In this document: piece by piece, positions 22,689-34,290 of the stretch
Layout of the letters: each line of letters opens with the position of its first letter
Numbering within the stretch: position 1 is the stretch's first letter
NCBI GenBank assembly: GCA_030248215.1
Contig: JASANG010002067.1
Coordinates: 248,001-312,000 of the forward strand
Length of the DNA: 64,000 bases
Origin: Enoplolaimus lenunculus
Taxonomy: Eukaryota; Nematoda; Enoplea; Enoplida; Thoracostomopsidae
Direction of reading: 5' to 3'
Translations under genes and position numbers: made by a program
Notes under the pieces: model-generated
Told to the model about the DNA's origin: nothing
Seen by the model: only the letters and a program-made list of their open reading frames with translations
Database searches by the model: none

Positions 22689-22961
22689 CAGAGACGGACC
22701 CAAAAATTTCTGTCGGGGGGGGGGGTGGCAAATGAATTGAAACGCAAATATTGTAACGTAGGGCCTTGTCATTTTATAACTAAAAAAATTTTTTAGGGAA
22801 AAAATTGCAACGTTTCATCACAAAAAAATCTATCAGGGTAAAAATTGTATTTTTTACAAAAAAATTTCAGTGGGAGAAAATTGTAAGGTAGACCTTACCA
22901 TTTCATCACAAAAAAATTCTGACGGGGGCTTGCGACCCCCGCCCTCCTGGATCCGCTAGTG
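22689..22961. mobile_element. MITE family E (ends cagagacggaccc / ggatccgctagtg), copy 1
   Basis: 273 bp between two copies of gtcat. The inverted ends are imperfect. The interior repeats the words catcacaaaaaaattctg, gacggggg and gtaaggtagaccttaccatt. hAT-like ends are possible but the target duplication is only 5 bp as read. Confidence 0.65.
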
Positions 22962-24166
22962 GTCATTATACTTGTTCATTTTTATTGTTGAAGACGCAAA
23001 AAATTAACCACATTAGTTTTAATTGTGTGTCACTGCAAAAGATTTCTATTAGAGAACTGCCACATATCTATTAATGACAGCGCGCAGTTATGATATCAAT
23101 TTGGGGGGTATAAACTCGTGTATCAGAAATTTTTTGACGTCTTAAACTGACAGGGTTATTCTGATGTCTGTTAAGAAGGTTTTTACAATCTCTTCAGACA
23201 GTTTCAGAGTTGGTAGATTCCTTCTATCTCCCAATTTACAACGCCTCTATTCTCAATAGTTTGCAGATTTGAAACTTTTGAACGTATTTCTAGATGAACG
23301 TGATTTTGTAGTCTAAGAAACAAAGTTATGCGCTCACAAAATAAAACCCAGCAGCACCTGTGACACTCACCTTAAATGTGGATGAATGAAGCAGAACGTA
23401 TACGTGTCGTCATCGACACGTGATATTACCGAATGTCCCTCGAGTTCAAGTTGAAGTCGATTCAACGTATTCTATTTTCTGTGCTTCTCAACTGTTTCTA
23501 AGCCGTGTTTCGGTTCACTTAAAACTCACGAAAAGCGTCTACGATTGCGTCAAAAAATCCACTGCTTTTTAAAAAATCTTATTAAAAAATTGTTAAAATG
23601 CTTGTTCGTTTTTGTAAACAAATGTTCTATGTTTAAAATTGCTGCTTTAGTCGCTTGATTAAACCACAGTGGCGACGTGAGCAGGAGTAAATTTCGCTAT
23701 CATGACAAGCGATGAAGCTAAAAATTGAATTGAAGTCTTCTAGGACATTTTATGCAATGAGCGTCGGAGTGATTGGAAGCTGAAACTCGATGGTCTATTA
23801 GCATGCTGAGACCGAATTTGTAACGTCACATTCGAATTCAATGCGTGTTGTAGGGTTCCAAATATGTTGGCGAATTTTAGCTGACAGTGTTTACTTCATG
23901 CCTTGTGCTGGTTCGTTAAACGCTTCAATGTCCACTTGAATCCGCCGGAAGGTCGCGCATGACCAATTGCATCGGCAAAGAACCCGTTTAGCGCTTCGAT
24001 GATAAACGCAAAATTTCACAACACTTCAGGCTTTAAACACATCTATTTTGACCCAAAACTAGTGCCAGTTTTCCAGCTAATATTCAAAACGGTAAATTAG
24101 CATGTTATGCAAATCGCTTTCAAAAATTTATCATATTTTAAAGTCATTTGCAATAGCTAATAGCCT

Positions 24167-24174
24167 GGTATAAA
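24167..24174 (+). promoter_or_regulatory. TATA-like box upstream of the ShKT gene
   Basis: GGTATAAACACC lies about 80 nt upstream of the ATG at 24250. If the transcript starts about 30 nt downstream, the leader would be short. Position and sequence are only suggestive in AT-rich DNA. Confidence 0.25.
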
Positions 24175-24233
24175 CACCTGTCTTTGTATTACGTTTCTGG
24201 TTTAACCACTCAGTTGTTTGAGAATTGTTGTAT

Positions 24234-24243
24234 CGAATTTTAG
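24234..24243 (+). promoter_or_regulatory. Possible trans-splice acceptor before the ShKT gene start
   Basis: CGAATTTTAG ends 6 nt before the ATG at 24250. An acceptor so close to a start codon, with no donor needed upstream, is the usual arrangement for spliced-leader addition in nematodes. It could instead be the end of a 5'-UTR intron. Confidence 0.4.
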
Positions 24244-24249
24244 TTCAAT

Positions 24250-27200
24250 ATGTCCGCAAGGTTTTGCGTAGTTAATATAACATTTATTGTTACTCTATAT
24301 TTTGTTGGATTGAAAGGTAAGGGTTAAGTTTGATTTGGGCCGTTTTGGCAATCGACAAGGACCGTAGCCATGAACGTTTTAGTGGCAATCAATCTGCCTC
24401 ATGCGGTTTTTGTAAAGGAGATTTCAGATACACGCGCCCCTACCCTTATCATTCCTGCTTTTGTTTTTAGGGGGATTTCAAGACAATTATTTTCCATTTA
24501 TTCACCTTTTACCAAAACTCAAAAAAGTCGAATTTTTACTCTGAATATAATAAATTTATATAATATGTTATACTGTTAAGCGTGCTTTTGCCTATTTTTT
24601 GTTAATCGAAGAGAAGCGTCGCCTGTTATGGGTTGTGGCGTTACATAAGATTACGTCTAAGCCTACACCGAAGCCTAGGTTTTAGGCTTAACCTGTATAT
24701 ATGGCGTGAAAGTGTACCCAAGAGTTGCTGTCGTATTTTAGTTTACGGTCAAACCTGTGTCGACAGACGCGACCCTGTAAAATGTCGAAACGTCGTTTCA
24801 TCGGTTGGAGGTAACTGCCAAAACCGTGCTCTACAAGAATTTTTCCGCCGAAATTGCGCAAGAACTTGCAATTTATGTAAGCGTTAAATTGTAATATCGG
24901 AAACAGTTTACATATATTCAAGACTGTTTCGGAGGAGCGCATACATGAAGGAAATATGTGGGCTACATATTCAGACATAAGTTACTGGAAAGGCAATAGA
25001 AACAGGCACTTTTATTTAGTACGTTTCTGGAGTTTTACATGGTGGAACCGGCATAAACTTTAGTAGATACAGAAAAAATTAACGGGCATGGCACCAACAA
25101 AAATGCTTTAAGGCAAGTCAGTTCTAACCAAAAAATTTATAAAACCAGCTGTTGGGTCCAGCGAACAAGCTTGGATTAGTGTTAGGCCCGTATTTTCAAA
25201 TATGAGTAGCACCTATCACATCACAAAGTTGGTCACAGGCGCTTTGTAACTTTCTAAATGCAGTGGTGGCTTTTGAAATCAGCACATATTCAGAATTGAT
25301 TCGCACTACCTTCTGTGCAAGGTTTGAGTATCACATCTGCCGCAGTTCGGGAATTTGAAATCTTATCTTCACTTTTGTATACGTATTTGAGAATATAGGT
25401 ATTTGGACTGTAGTGTTACGCTAGGAAAATCTGCGATTGGCTGATTGGGTGATTTACTATGCCAACTAGACGCTTGATTCATATATTAAAACGAGAATGA
25501 TAAAAGCAAGTTGCTTTCTGCTTATTATTTTAGGCGGTCAATCGTCTGGGCAGTCGTCTGCACAATGCGAAAATCAGCTGGGCGACTCAGAATGTGATGG
25601 CGTATTACGAATAGTCCCTGATGCTTGTGATAGAGAAGTGTACAAGACACGCTGCGCGAAACGATGTCAATTGTGTCCCGGCAACGCAAGTAACGGTGAA
25701 TATATAAATTGGTTTCTTGTATATATTCTGCCACGTTTGTGGTTGGGCTTATTTTCAGTATTAGGTTAGGCTTATGGTCAGCCTTGGGTTAAATATGTTC
25801 CGGGGACAAAACTAATGCTACATAATGGGCTATTGTACGTATTCCACCACAATTACATTAGTCTTCGAAATAGTGTTACTGCTTAGGAGCATCCGTGCTT
25901 GCTGATTGGTTATTTGCACGGTGTAACTGGATTCCGTTTTCGGTAAAAATATCTTAGAAATGCCGGAAATTCTGTGATTTTTGTGTTCAAAGTTTGAAAT
26001 GAATCTCGGATCTCGCAATTTTTATTACACATATGTAGCAATTGTTGGATTTGAAGCCAAAGTTACGAAATTCATCCAAAATCTTAAAAAATTTGGAATA
26101 TCCGCTCTTTTTTAAAATTTTACTACGTACAGTGAATATTTGCATGCCTCAATTGTGGCGGCAGAAAAATGAAACATTTTGCTGGATTATACGATAAAAG
26201 CAAGTTGCTTTCTACTCAATTAAATTATTTTAGGTGGCCAGTCGTCTGAACAATGTGAAAATCAGTTGGGCGACTCAGAATGTGATGGCGTATTACGAAT
26301 AGTCCCTGATGCTTGTGATAGAGAAGTGTACAAGACACGCTGCGCAAAACGATGTCAATCGTGTCCCGGCAACACAGGTAACGACGACTACATAAATTAG
26401 TTTCTTGTACACTTTCTGCCACATTTGTGGTTGGGCTTATGGTCAGTCTTAGGTTTAATATGTATCGGCGACAGACATAGTAGACCTGTTGTACATATTC
26501 CGCTACAATTATGTTAGGCTTCGACATAGACTTTTAGGTTTAGAAACACTTTACCTCATCTATGCATGTACGACATTGCTTAAGCCTAAGCGTAACCTAA
26601 AGTCTACGCTTTAATCTTTAAACGCAACGGAAGTATACAAGAGCCTACAATTGATATCTGGGATTGCAATTTTGCTATATTCATTAAGTATTGAAATTTG
26701 AGATACGCTTTTTCGGTTCGGAAAAAATTCAAAATATGCGTCAGGTTTTATAAGTTCAATTTTTTCGCTGTAAATTTCTTGTGGTTTATATCTTGTGGTT
26801 TAAAGCAGGCCATTGCAAACAAATGCACTGAATATTTTCATTCATTTTTATAGCTACGGGGATACTGTAGTGACCCGAATAAGAGGGGGACTGATATTTA
26901 TTTGGCCTCTCAAGAGGGCGCCCCCTCTTGTTATTCGGCTATGGACTGTTATTTTTAACCCACGCTCCGCCGCCCTTCGTTACTGATGCATATCCGGTAC
27001 TGCAATTAATTATCCGTTGAATTGTTTATTTGTCTTGTGACAACTTTATACTTAGGAGTGTAGTTTCAAAATTTAGGTACGCTTTAAAGTTTCGAACTCA
27101 AATTCTTTGGTCCTAGAGTCATTTCTACGCTACAGTTAGGGTTAATTGACATTTGACTCTAATTAGGATGTAGGGACCCTATCCGCTTACGGACTCTTAT

Positions 27201-28406
27201 TAGGGATACGGGCTCCTACCCCCCCTCTTATTTATTACCCCTCTTATTCGGGTCAATACAGTAACGTTACCGCCACTGAATAAATTTCTTTTAATATTTC
27301 AGTCACGAATTGCAATAGTGTTACCGACAACAATAATGTGATTATTGATGCGCTCGGCATTGAATGCGTCGCAACCGTGCAATTATTTCCAATGTCTTGT
27401 AGCGATACGACTGGAAACATTGCGGTGAACTGTCAACGAGAGTGTTGCAGACGAGCACAAAGTAAAAAATTTGAGAAAATCGTGTCAAAAATAAAACGCA
27501 TTTCGGATACTTTTCGCGTTTCAAAAAGCATACCTACTTTCACAACCGTTTTTTGTAAATGAAGAAAGTTACGAAATGAATAGCTAACGTAGCCGGACGT
27601 GTTAGTGGGTAAAGATTTTTTACCCTCGTTGCACTTTCCCGCGGAAAAATTATTTTTTACACGAACGTACATAATATGCCCGCGCAAAATTTACATTTTA
27701 CGAGTGTTAATAGTTCTTTTTCACTCATACGCTAAAAACAGTCAAATTTTTCTACATTATCTGGTTTCAAGTTTCTTATGAAAATTTTACGCGGGTAAAC
27801 AATCGCAAATTTTTACCCTCGCTTTCAAATCCTTTAACCGCTGGTATACAAGCGCTAAAATCTTCTCACCTGTACCAGCGTTATCCGCGGGCACCCACGG
27901 GTGAGTGCGTGCGAGCTGCTTGCAGCTCTCAGATAAACTAATGCATTTCAATTTTGGGCTATGTTTTTGGTGATTGCTATTTAATTTTTTATGTTAGTTG
28001 AAAATTATTGGCAAACATTTCATGTAGTGCAAAGAGTTGGGGCTGCGTAATTACTCGCCGCGCGATTCTATGCATAAGATTTATTTTGATACACGAGGTG
28101 CAAAAAATCCAGTTCTGTTCGACGCCGCGTGATGGTGAAAGGTTTTGCGCTGCGGCATGCTGCGTAGAAAAGTAAGACGCAACCCATAACACTGATTTAA
28201 ATCAAATGTTTTAAACAGAATTACATAGCTAATTATTGATTTTAACAGTGTGCGAGCAGTATTCGGATGGTCGATTGGAAGACATAGTGACAGGTGTAAA
28301 TTGCGCATCTGCTGTCGAAACTTTTGCAAACGCATGCGCTCAAGATGCGTCGCTGGTCAAGCGAACGTGCAGAAAGTCTTGCTGTATAAACAGCAGTTCT
28401 CAATGA
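24250..28406 (+). CDS. Secreted protein with five six-cysteine ShKT-like domains, 6 exons, 272 aa
   Basis: Exons: 24250-24316, 24742-24876, 25534-25689, 26234-26377, 27303-27461, 28249-28406. Total 819 nt, stop TGA, all introns phase 1. Exon 1 gives a hydrophobic signal sequence (ITFIVTLYFVGLK), finished by VYG in exon 2. Exons 2, 3 and 4 each encode a six-cysteine ShKT-type domain; examples are the ends CARTCNLC, CAKRCQLC and CAKRCQSC. Exons 5 and 6 encode divergent six-cysteine domains ending in a CC pair (CQRECC, CRKSCC). ShKT domains are short disulfide folds named after a sea-anemone K+ channel blocker and are very common in secreted nematode proteins. The target here is unknown. Exons 3 and 4 are recent duplicates. 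If the second intron is retained, translation stops three codons later and gives a 70-residue single-ShKT protein. An acceptor-like TTTTAG lies 7 nt before the ATG. Confidence 0.85.
25490..26530 (+). repeat. Duplicated ShKT exon with flanking intron
   Basis: 25490-25870 and 26190-26530 align from gataaaagcaagttgctttc through the exon to the 3' intron words gttgggcttatggtcag and the attccaccacaatt/attccgctacaatt region. The exons differ at a few positions only (QLC/QSC ends). Confidence 0.85.
26865..27261. mobile_element. MITE family A, copy 3
   Basis: 397 bp flanked by TA, ends ctgtagtgacccgaataaga and ttattcgggtcaatacag. Lies in intron 4 of the ShKT gene, ending about 40 bp before the exon 5 acceptor. 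Confidence 0.87.
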
Positions 28407-28576
28407 TGAAAAATTGAAAGAAATTGGTTGTTTTTAAAGGTCTAATTGCATGCTGTGATTATTTCGGAAAATCTTGAAAGCAGCATTGATATTTTGGCCC
28501 ATGTTACTTTAAGCAGCGTCCAGATTTCTGGTGGGTCTATAAAAGGGTTTAGATTCTATATTAAACTTTTTTGCTT

Positions 28577-28700
28577 AGGCTTAGGCTTAGGAACACATTA
28601 TTGCAACGCTAAAGCTTAGGAACACATTATTGCAACGCTTAGGCTTAGGAACACATTATTGCAACGCTTAGGCTTAGGAATAGGCTTAATCTACTGTTAC
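28577..28700. repeat. Telomere-like TTAGGC tract with a threefold subrepeat
   Basis: gcttaggcttaggcttagg, then three copies of cttaggaacacattattgca, then more cttaggctta. The 3' flank aaaagtaacattggcc also occurs near other tracts (34270, 43480, 52690). Confidence 0.8.
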
Positions 28701-29509
28701 GCCCTTAAAAGTAACATTGGCCGATATTTTTAAATTGCATCCTTTACTGTTTATATTCTTTAGAATTACGTTTGTTCCAGAATTAAACCAATATAGAACG
28801 ACTGCCAGTGCAATGCTAAGATGGCTTTTATTAGAATGACACATCTTTGATGCAGATCATCTGTTTTAAGGTGAATCTAAATTTAGTTCCCATTACAAAA
28901 TCGATTAAGTTTTCGTTGTAAATAAATGTTGATCGCACAGCATAAAGAACATATATACTTCTTTGAGTTTTATGTTTATTTTAATAATAAAATGGCTCAA
29001 GAAATTGTAGCCCATCTCGAAAATTTGATGGGTACCGTAATATATATTTCTACAGGATCCTTGCTAGATTACGGTAGATGCGATGTTCCTATGACGCGAT
29101 AGTGCACGTGTTTTCTGTTTGAAACCAAAAATGGAAGATTAAATCTCTTCAGTCCTAGTGATGAAGGTAAAATTTGTAGGTTTGCTTGCATATTGCGACA
29201 AATTTAAAATTGTTGGCTAAAGAATCGCTTTTAAAAATTAAAGGATCTTCATAACAGAAATTTTTTGTGATGCTTTAAATTTTACTTTAAGCTAACACAA
29301 AATTGGTAGCTTTACATTTACTTAAATCAGGAAATGACAGCAGTAGTATTTACATTATTTAAACAAAGGTTTACTCCGCATTTACAACATACTTAAAATA
29401 GTTAGAAAATATAACTACAGTATTTTAAGTAGAGTGTTTTTACAGAGTAAGTGACTCGAATAAGAGGGAGATGGCTATAATATATTTAGTCCAGGTGTTG
29501 TTGAATCTT

Positions 29510-29718
29510 TTGGTGTTACGCTTACTTTTTGCGAACACTCGGTAATGTTTGTTTCAAAATTGAACCCAAACATAAAACGAAACGCACCAAGCAAATTTCA
29601 TAAAAATGAGCAAAATTTGTTTTCGAAATGGCCGCAACGTCCGGCAGTTTCTACCGTAGCCGGAGGTTGATTCGCTGTTGAATCTAGAGCCGTACGCAGA
29701 CTTCCGGTTGTACCCTTG
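29510..29718. mobile_element. MITE family B, copy 3, 3' half
   Basis: aaaacgaaacgcaccaagca, gccgcaacgtccgg and the end agacttccggttgtaccc match the right half of copies 1 and 2. The left half is missing. Confidence 0.6.
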
Positions 29719-30276
29719 TTAACAAGTCCCGCTGAGTTTCACGGGCGCTATACTGCAGTCTTCTCCAATTCTTCAAAAAATTTAAATCTAAATTTAATTT
29801 GAAGAGGTCATTTGACGGAGTTTCTCGCAAATGGGATTCGGAGGAAAATTTGGTAGGCACCGCAAACGGATGCAAACTTCTGGTCGTATTTCGCAAATTA
29901 CAAATATATACTGCAAGTAAACAATGATTTCGATGATTGATCTAGAGTTTATATTTCTGATATGGCGGGCGTTTATGAAATTCATAGAAATTCGGTAACC
30001 AGAAATGCGGTAACCAAGGCGCCGATAAAATGTTTGTACAAACCACATTAAAACATGACAGTTTAATTTCTACCTAGAAAATATATCATAAATTTTTACC
30101 AAAAACTGTGAAGAATGTAAAGCTTTAGAGCGAGTGAAGCATGCGAGAAGCTTCAAATAACATTTGGTATCAGGCCAAAACATATAATCTCACAATTTGA
30201 GTGTGTTATACTTTAATGCGCTGGACGCCGACGCACGCCGTCGCAAGCCGCTATGCGTTGCTAACAAAAATGGCCA

Positions 30277-30318
30277 AATCTGGTGGAATTTTTAATGAAT
30301 CTGGTGGAATTTTTAATG
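30277..30318. repeat. 21-bp tandem doublet
   Basis: aatctggtggaatttttaat repeated twice without spacer inside the interrupted family A copy 4. Confidence 0.9.
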
Positions 30319-30749
30319 AAAATTTTCGCGTGAGTATAGCGCACCCCTTAATCACCACTACGCGTGTTTAGAAAACTTCACTTCATTTTGACACTAATTC
30401 GATGGACTCCAATTAGGACATATTGACTTTATCTACTAACGGACTCTAATTAGGGGTACAAATTTCTTTGAATGAGACTCTAAACGGGGACTCTTTTTAT
30501 TACCCCATCTTATTCGGGTCATTGCAGTACGAGACGTTATTTCGAAGTTCAGTTTCCTGTCTCTCTGCCTCATGGCAGTATTTTGAATGTTAGCTGTAAA
30601 ATCCAAAGTGACACCGCCAAGAGTAACAGATATTCTGTAGCTGGACGTTTGTACGAAGCAGCGTGGTTACCTAAAACAAATGGAACAGCTGATTATTTGA
30701 TTAATTAAGCGACCAGAAATTACTGTTTTTGAAATTCAGGTACCGACTA

Positions 30750-31176
30750 CTCTAGGGACTCAAATAAGAGAGAAGGACTGATATTTATTTGGCCTCTCCA
30801 GAGGGAACCCCCTGTTATCCGGTTGCGGACTGTTGTATATTTTTAACTCGCCCTCCTTTGCCCGCCGTTACTGATATATCCGGTATTGCAACTATCCGTT
30901 GAATTAAACGTTTATTTGTCTTGTATCATGAGCTTTAGCGATAATGCAAGTTTACACTTACAAAGTTCGTTCAAAAGTTAAGCACGCCTTAATGTTTTGA
31001 ACTCAAGTTTATTTCGGCCCTTGAGTCATTTATGCGCTACAGTTAAGAATAATTGACATTTGTGGACTCTAATTAGGATTTAGGGACTCTATCCGCTTAC
31101 GGACACTTTAGGAATACGGACTCCTATTGATTGTGACGCAAAATGGGGACCCCCTTTTATTCCCCCAATAGCAACA
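30750..31176. mobile_element. MITE family A, copy 5, decayed ends
   Basis: Interior words tatttggcctctccagag, ggttgcggactgttg and ctatccgcttacgga are clear. Ends ctctagggactcaaataag and tattcccccaatagcaacaa have diverged. Confidence 0.7.
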
Positions 31177-31271
31177 ATAGTTGCACGGACATATTCTCCG
31201 ATGCATAGCAGCAAAGTGTGTGCAAATAACAGATACTGTGCAAATGCGTAATACAAAGTCTACGCATTACG

Positions 31272-31345
31272 TAAGAGCCCCTCGTGCTTGGGCGTCCAGC
31301 CTCTACTGCTGAGTGGTGATTTTAAACGGTTTTGACTTGAGAAAT
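31272..31345 (+). mobile_element. Decayed tRNA-like element, third copy
   Basis: gtaagagcccctcgtgcttg and ctactgctgagtggtgattt align with the head of the copy at 9510-9600 (gtgagagccccctcaggctc, ctatagctgagtgttgatgg). The B box and tail are not clear. Confidence 0.35.
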
Positions 31346-31551
31346 TCAAAATGAAATCCCAGCTTGTAAAATAAAACTTCTTTTCAAGTATTACACGCAC
31401 TTAAATATCCATTTACTGTTTCGATAATTTAGGTCCATTTCCCTTAGTTTTACTATCTGTTAACAGTACAGCCTGGCATTTAACGGATTTTATTTTGAGA
31501 CGTATTGTATACATGTGCGATTGGTCTCGTGGAAATACAACTTTTGAAATT

Positions 31552-31980
31552 TTAACCTCCGTCGTCCTTGTCTTCATTGTTGCTACTGTCGTTCTGATCA
31601 TTTTCCTCGCTATCTGTATTTTGATTAGCAGCAGTTGTAGGCTTGACAGTTGTTGTCGTTGTTGGCTTACATAGCTCATCGACACGGTCAAATGTGGCTC
31701 GAAATTGTTGCGCAACTTTATCGTAAACATCTTTCACATCACCAGGACATTTTCCGAGGCATGTTTCGTAGTCGACAAATAGTTGACAAAATTTTGCAAC
31801 ACTTTCGTGATTGCTTTCATCGACTGATGATGCAGTTTGTATTGAACTCGTAAATTGATTAGTACAATTTAAGACGCATTCTACTGCAACTGCGCTAGGT
31901 ATCCTGCCAATGAACACGAAAAGGCTGCAGAGTTGCCAGCCTGCGATCACGAATTTTGAACGCAGTATATTGGTGTGCAT
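31552..31980 (-). CDS. Small secreted six-cysteine protein, CPG4-like, with acidic tail
   Basis: 142 residues from the second in-frame Met (MHTNILRSKF); the upstream Met at 32004 would add 8 residues. A hydrophobic stretch (WQLCSLFVFIGRIPSAVA) serves as signal peptide. The cysteine pattern is CX3C, then CX8CX3C, then a last Cys (ECVLNC, FCQLFVDYETCLGKC, DELC), shared with the genes at 39667 and 42705. After the last Cys comes a Thr-rich run (PTTTTTVKPTTAA) and an acidic Asn/Ser/Asp tail ending EDKDDGG, which suggests an O-glycosylated or matrix-associated protein. The pattern resembles the nematode CPG4 (chondroitin proteoglycan 4) type; this assignment is by eye. A GTAAGC donor overlaps the codon of the last Cys, so an alternative spliced form is possible. 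Confidence 0.7.
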   Translation of the reverse strand: MHTNILRSKFVIAGWQLCSLFVFIGRIPSAVAVECVLNCTNQFTSSIQTASSVDESNHESVAKFCQLFVDYETCLGKCPGDVKDVYDKVAQQFRATFDRVDELCKPTTTTTVKPTTAANQNTDSEENDQNDSSNNEDKDDGG

Positions 31981-32403
31981 TTTATGGCAAAAACTTTTAT
32001 GCAATTATTTAAATTTTTATGAAAACTGAAACAATATTAAATACAACATCTTGGTAAAATTGTTAAGTAAAGTTTAACACGTTTTCAACTGTAATAGACA
32101 ATATGGCATTTTGCTACTGAAGGCATACAATATTGCAGAATTGTAGTACAGTGAGCTGTAAAACCTTCGTTTTGGGCATTTTTCTGTGATTTGTTGTGAC
32201 TCTTTTCCGCGTTGGTTCTTCGCGGCTTGTCAAATTTTCGCTCCTTCATTCTACTCGGCTTTGTAGCAGATCCTGAACTAGAGCCCTAATTGCAAAATTT
32301 TGGTTTTTCGTCTTCGCTGAATCTAATATGTTAACTATGCGGACAGAAAGCTCAAATTAGCACCTACTAACGGTCCCAAGGTTTAGCCTCCAGAGATTAG
32401 TTA

Positions 32404-32757
32404 CTGTAGTGACCCGAATAAGAGCCCTAAACCCTAATTATAGTCTATGACAATTATCCCTAATTATAGTGCGTAAACGACTCCAGGACCAAAAAAGTTT
32501 AGTTGGAATCGAAAAACCATACTTAAGTTTTGAAAGTACAGTTCTAAGTATCTTGCATTATCGCTCATGTTTTTGCTACAAGACAAATAAACGTTTAATT
32601 CAACGGATCGTAACAATACCGGATATATATATCAAAAACGAATGGCGGCGGTGGGCGGGTTATAAATATATTACAGTCCGTAACCGAATAACATGGGGGT
32701 ACACTTTCGAGAAGCCAAACAAGTATCGGCCCTCGCCTCTTATTCGGGTCACTACAG
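32404..32757. mobile_element. MITE family A, copy 6, opposite orientation
   Basis: 354 bp with near-perfect ends ctgtagtgacccgaataaga and tcttattcgggtcactacag. Interior is the reverse complement of the other copies and shorter. Confidence 0.87.
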
Positions 32758-34139
32758 TTATAATAAGTACATAAGTAGGCCTAAGTTTTGACCCTGTACG
32801 AATCTAATTTTTATAACGGATTTATATTTAATTTTCGTTCGTTTCACAGCTGTCTGCCAGTTCCCACCTGCAAACTGGCCGATATAGGATCAAAGTCGTT
32901 AATACACCAAATGGTCTTATGTTGGTATTTAATTGAGTTTCATTAGTTTGTGTTCCTTGAATTACCACAGGGGCGTCCCGAGAGGGTGGATGGGCCGCGC
33001 CCCCAATAGCAATCAGTTCGTGCGGCATAATTTACATTAAATACAAAAATTATGCTTAGGTTGCTGCTCAAAGGAATACATCAGAGTCAAATTCGCCAAC
33101 CTTGTCAGCTCAAAACTCTAAAGATAATAAAAATTGTGCAAAGCTTCACAGGTAAACAAGTACTAAACCGGGGGGTTCCGGTTTGGTTATTTAGACTACG
33201 CATTTCATGAATATTAAACAAACGTTTGGAGACTGTTACAGAGGGATTTAATACTGAAACAATTATAGCCTCTCGCTCAACCTAAAGCCCGGCTGCGAAC
33301 CTTTGTTCACTCGGTTTTAACTCTAAAACAAAAAAACGCCCAAAAAGACTCCAAACTGAAGTACTACACTAAAGATAATAGTGTACAGCTTTTCGATTAT
33401 TCCATCTGGTCCACCTAGCCAGCCCGCCAAAAATTTAGGGGGCATAACAACACTGAAGTTAATCTCGGATCCGACCTTGAAAGCGTGGTCAACGTCATAT
33501 ATCCTGCCAAACAATTTAGATGGGTCACTGCTAAAGAGTTTATGTTCACATGTGGAAACTCAAGGCACGGATTTGGCAGGATGCAGCCACCAACCCAAAT
33601 TTCTCGGTACGCCACTAAATTATCATGCCTAAATCTTTCGCTGTCTGTGTTATAAGTAGCCGTAATTCATTGAGGGCGACCGCACTGTGCAAATTTCTAT
33701 TGAAATGGTCATGGCCTACTCAACGCGACTAACGTATGGCTGATCAACTGGTAGCAGCACAGGTTGTCGATGCTGCTACATAGGTATGCTACATCTATAC
33801 GAGATTTCATGGATAGTCGCCACGCCTAAATCTGTTATATCAGTTGTTGATGTTGATATCGGTTTCAGTTGGTTCTGGTAAGGTGGGAGGGCTGTTACCC
33901 CTAACATTTGTGGGAATATCGTGTTGCGTATTACAGCGTGTGTGCTTAATAGTTAATATTATGATACTTTAACGCTTACATTTGTGGCTGTAAACGAGAA
34001 AAAATAAGAAAAACGTTTTGCCTGCTATTAATAAGTGACAAACGCAACCAGAGAGGCCGGGGTACGGAATCTGTGAGATGTTTCTTAAAATGAAACCAAT
34101 ACACTCATTGGGTCAATGTTACTTTAAAGGGCGTAACAG

Positions 34140-34290
34140 TAGAATAAGCGTATTCCTAAGCCTAAGCTTTGCAAAACTGTGTTCCTAAGCCTAAGTCAAA
34201 GCCTAAAGCCTAAGCAAAAAATGTAATCTAGAATTTAATCCTACTCTTTTATATGCCCACCAGAAACCTGGACGCCCCTAAAAGTAACAT
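34140..34290. repeat. Telomere-like tract, inverted relative to 28577
   Basis: cctaagcctaagctttgc, tgtgttcctaagcctaag, aaagcctaaagcctaagc, followed by cccctaaaagtaacatg. Same repeat family as 28577-28700 in the opposite internal orientation. Confidence 0.7.

Larger units (their letters stand above)
21634..24249. other. Intergenic region between divergent genes
   Basis: The antistasin/EB gene leaves leftward and the ShKT gene rightward, so both promoters lie here. Only the family E element (22689-22961) is recognisable. A short frame at 21916-22101 is not convincing. Confidence 0.5.
29450..30527. mobile_element. MITE family A, copy 4, interrupted
   Basis: Left end gtgactcgaataagaggg at 29450 and right end cttattcgggtcattgcag to 30527, next to TA. 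The usual 430 bp is expanded to 1.08 kb by foreign sequence, including the 3' half of a family B element (about 29510-29718) and a 21-bp doublet (30277-30318). Confidence 0.65.
28407..31551. other. Intergenic, mostly repeats
   Basis: Telomere-like tract, family A copies 4 and 5, family B fragment, tRNA-like fragment. AATAAA at about 28921 could serve the ShKT gene but is about 515 nt past the stop. No exon seen. Confidence 0.6.

Noticed and set aside
24742-24887. Single-ShKT gene ending at TAA as the only product
   Set aside because: A strong donor at the last cysteine codon joins in phase to four more six-cysteine exons. The short form is kept only as an alternative.
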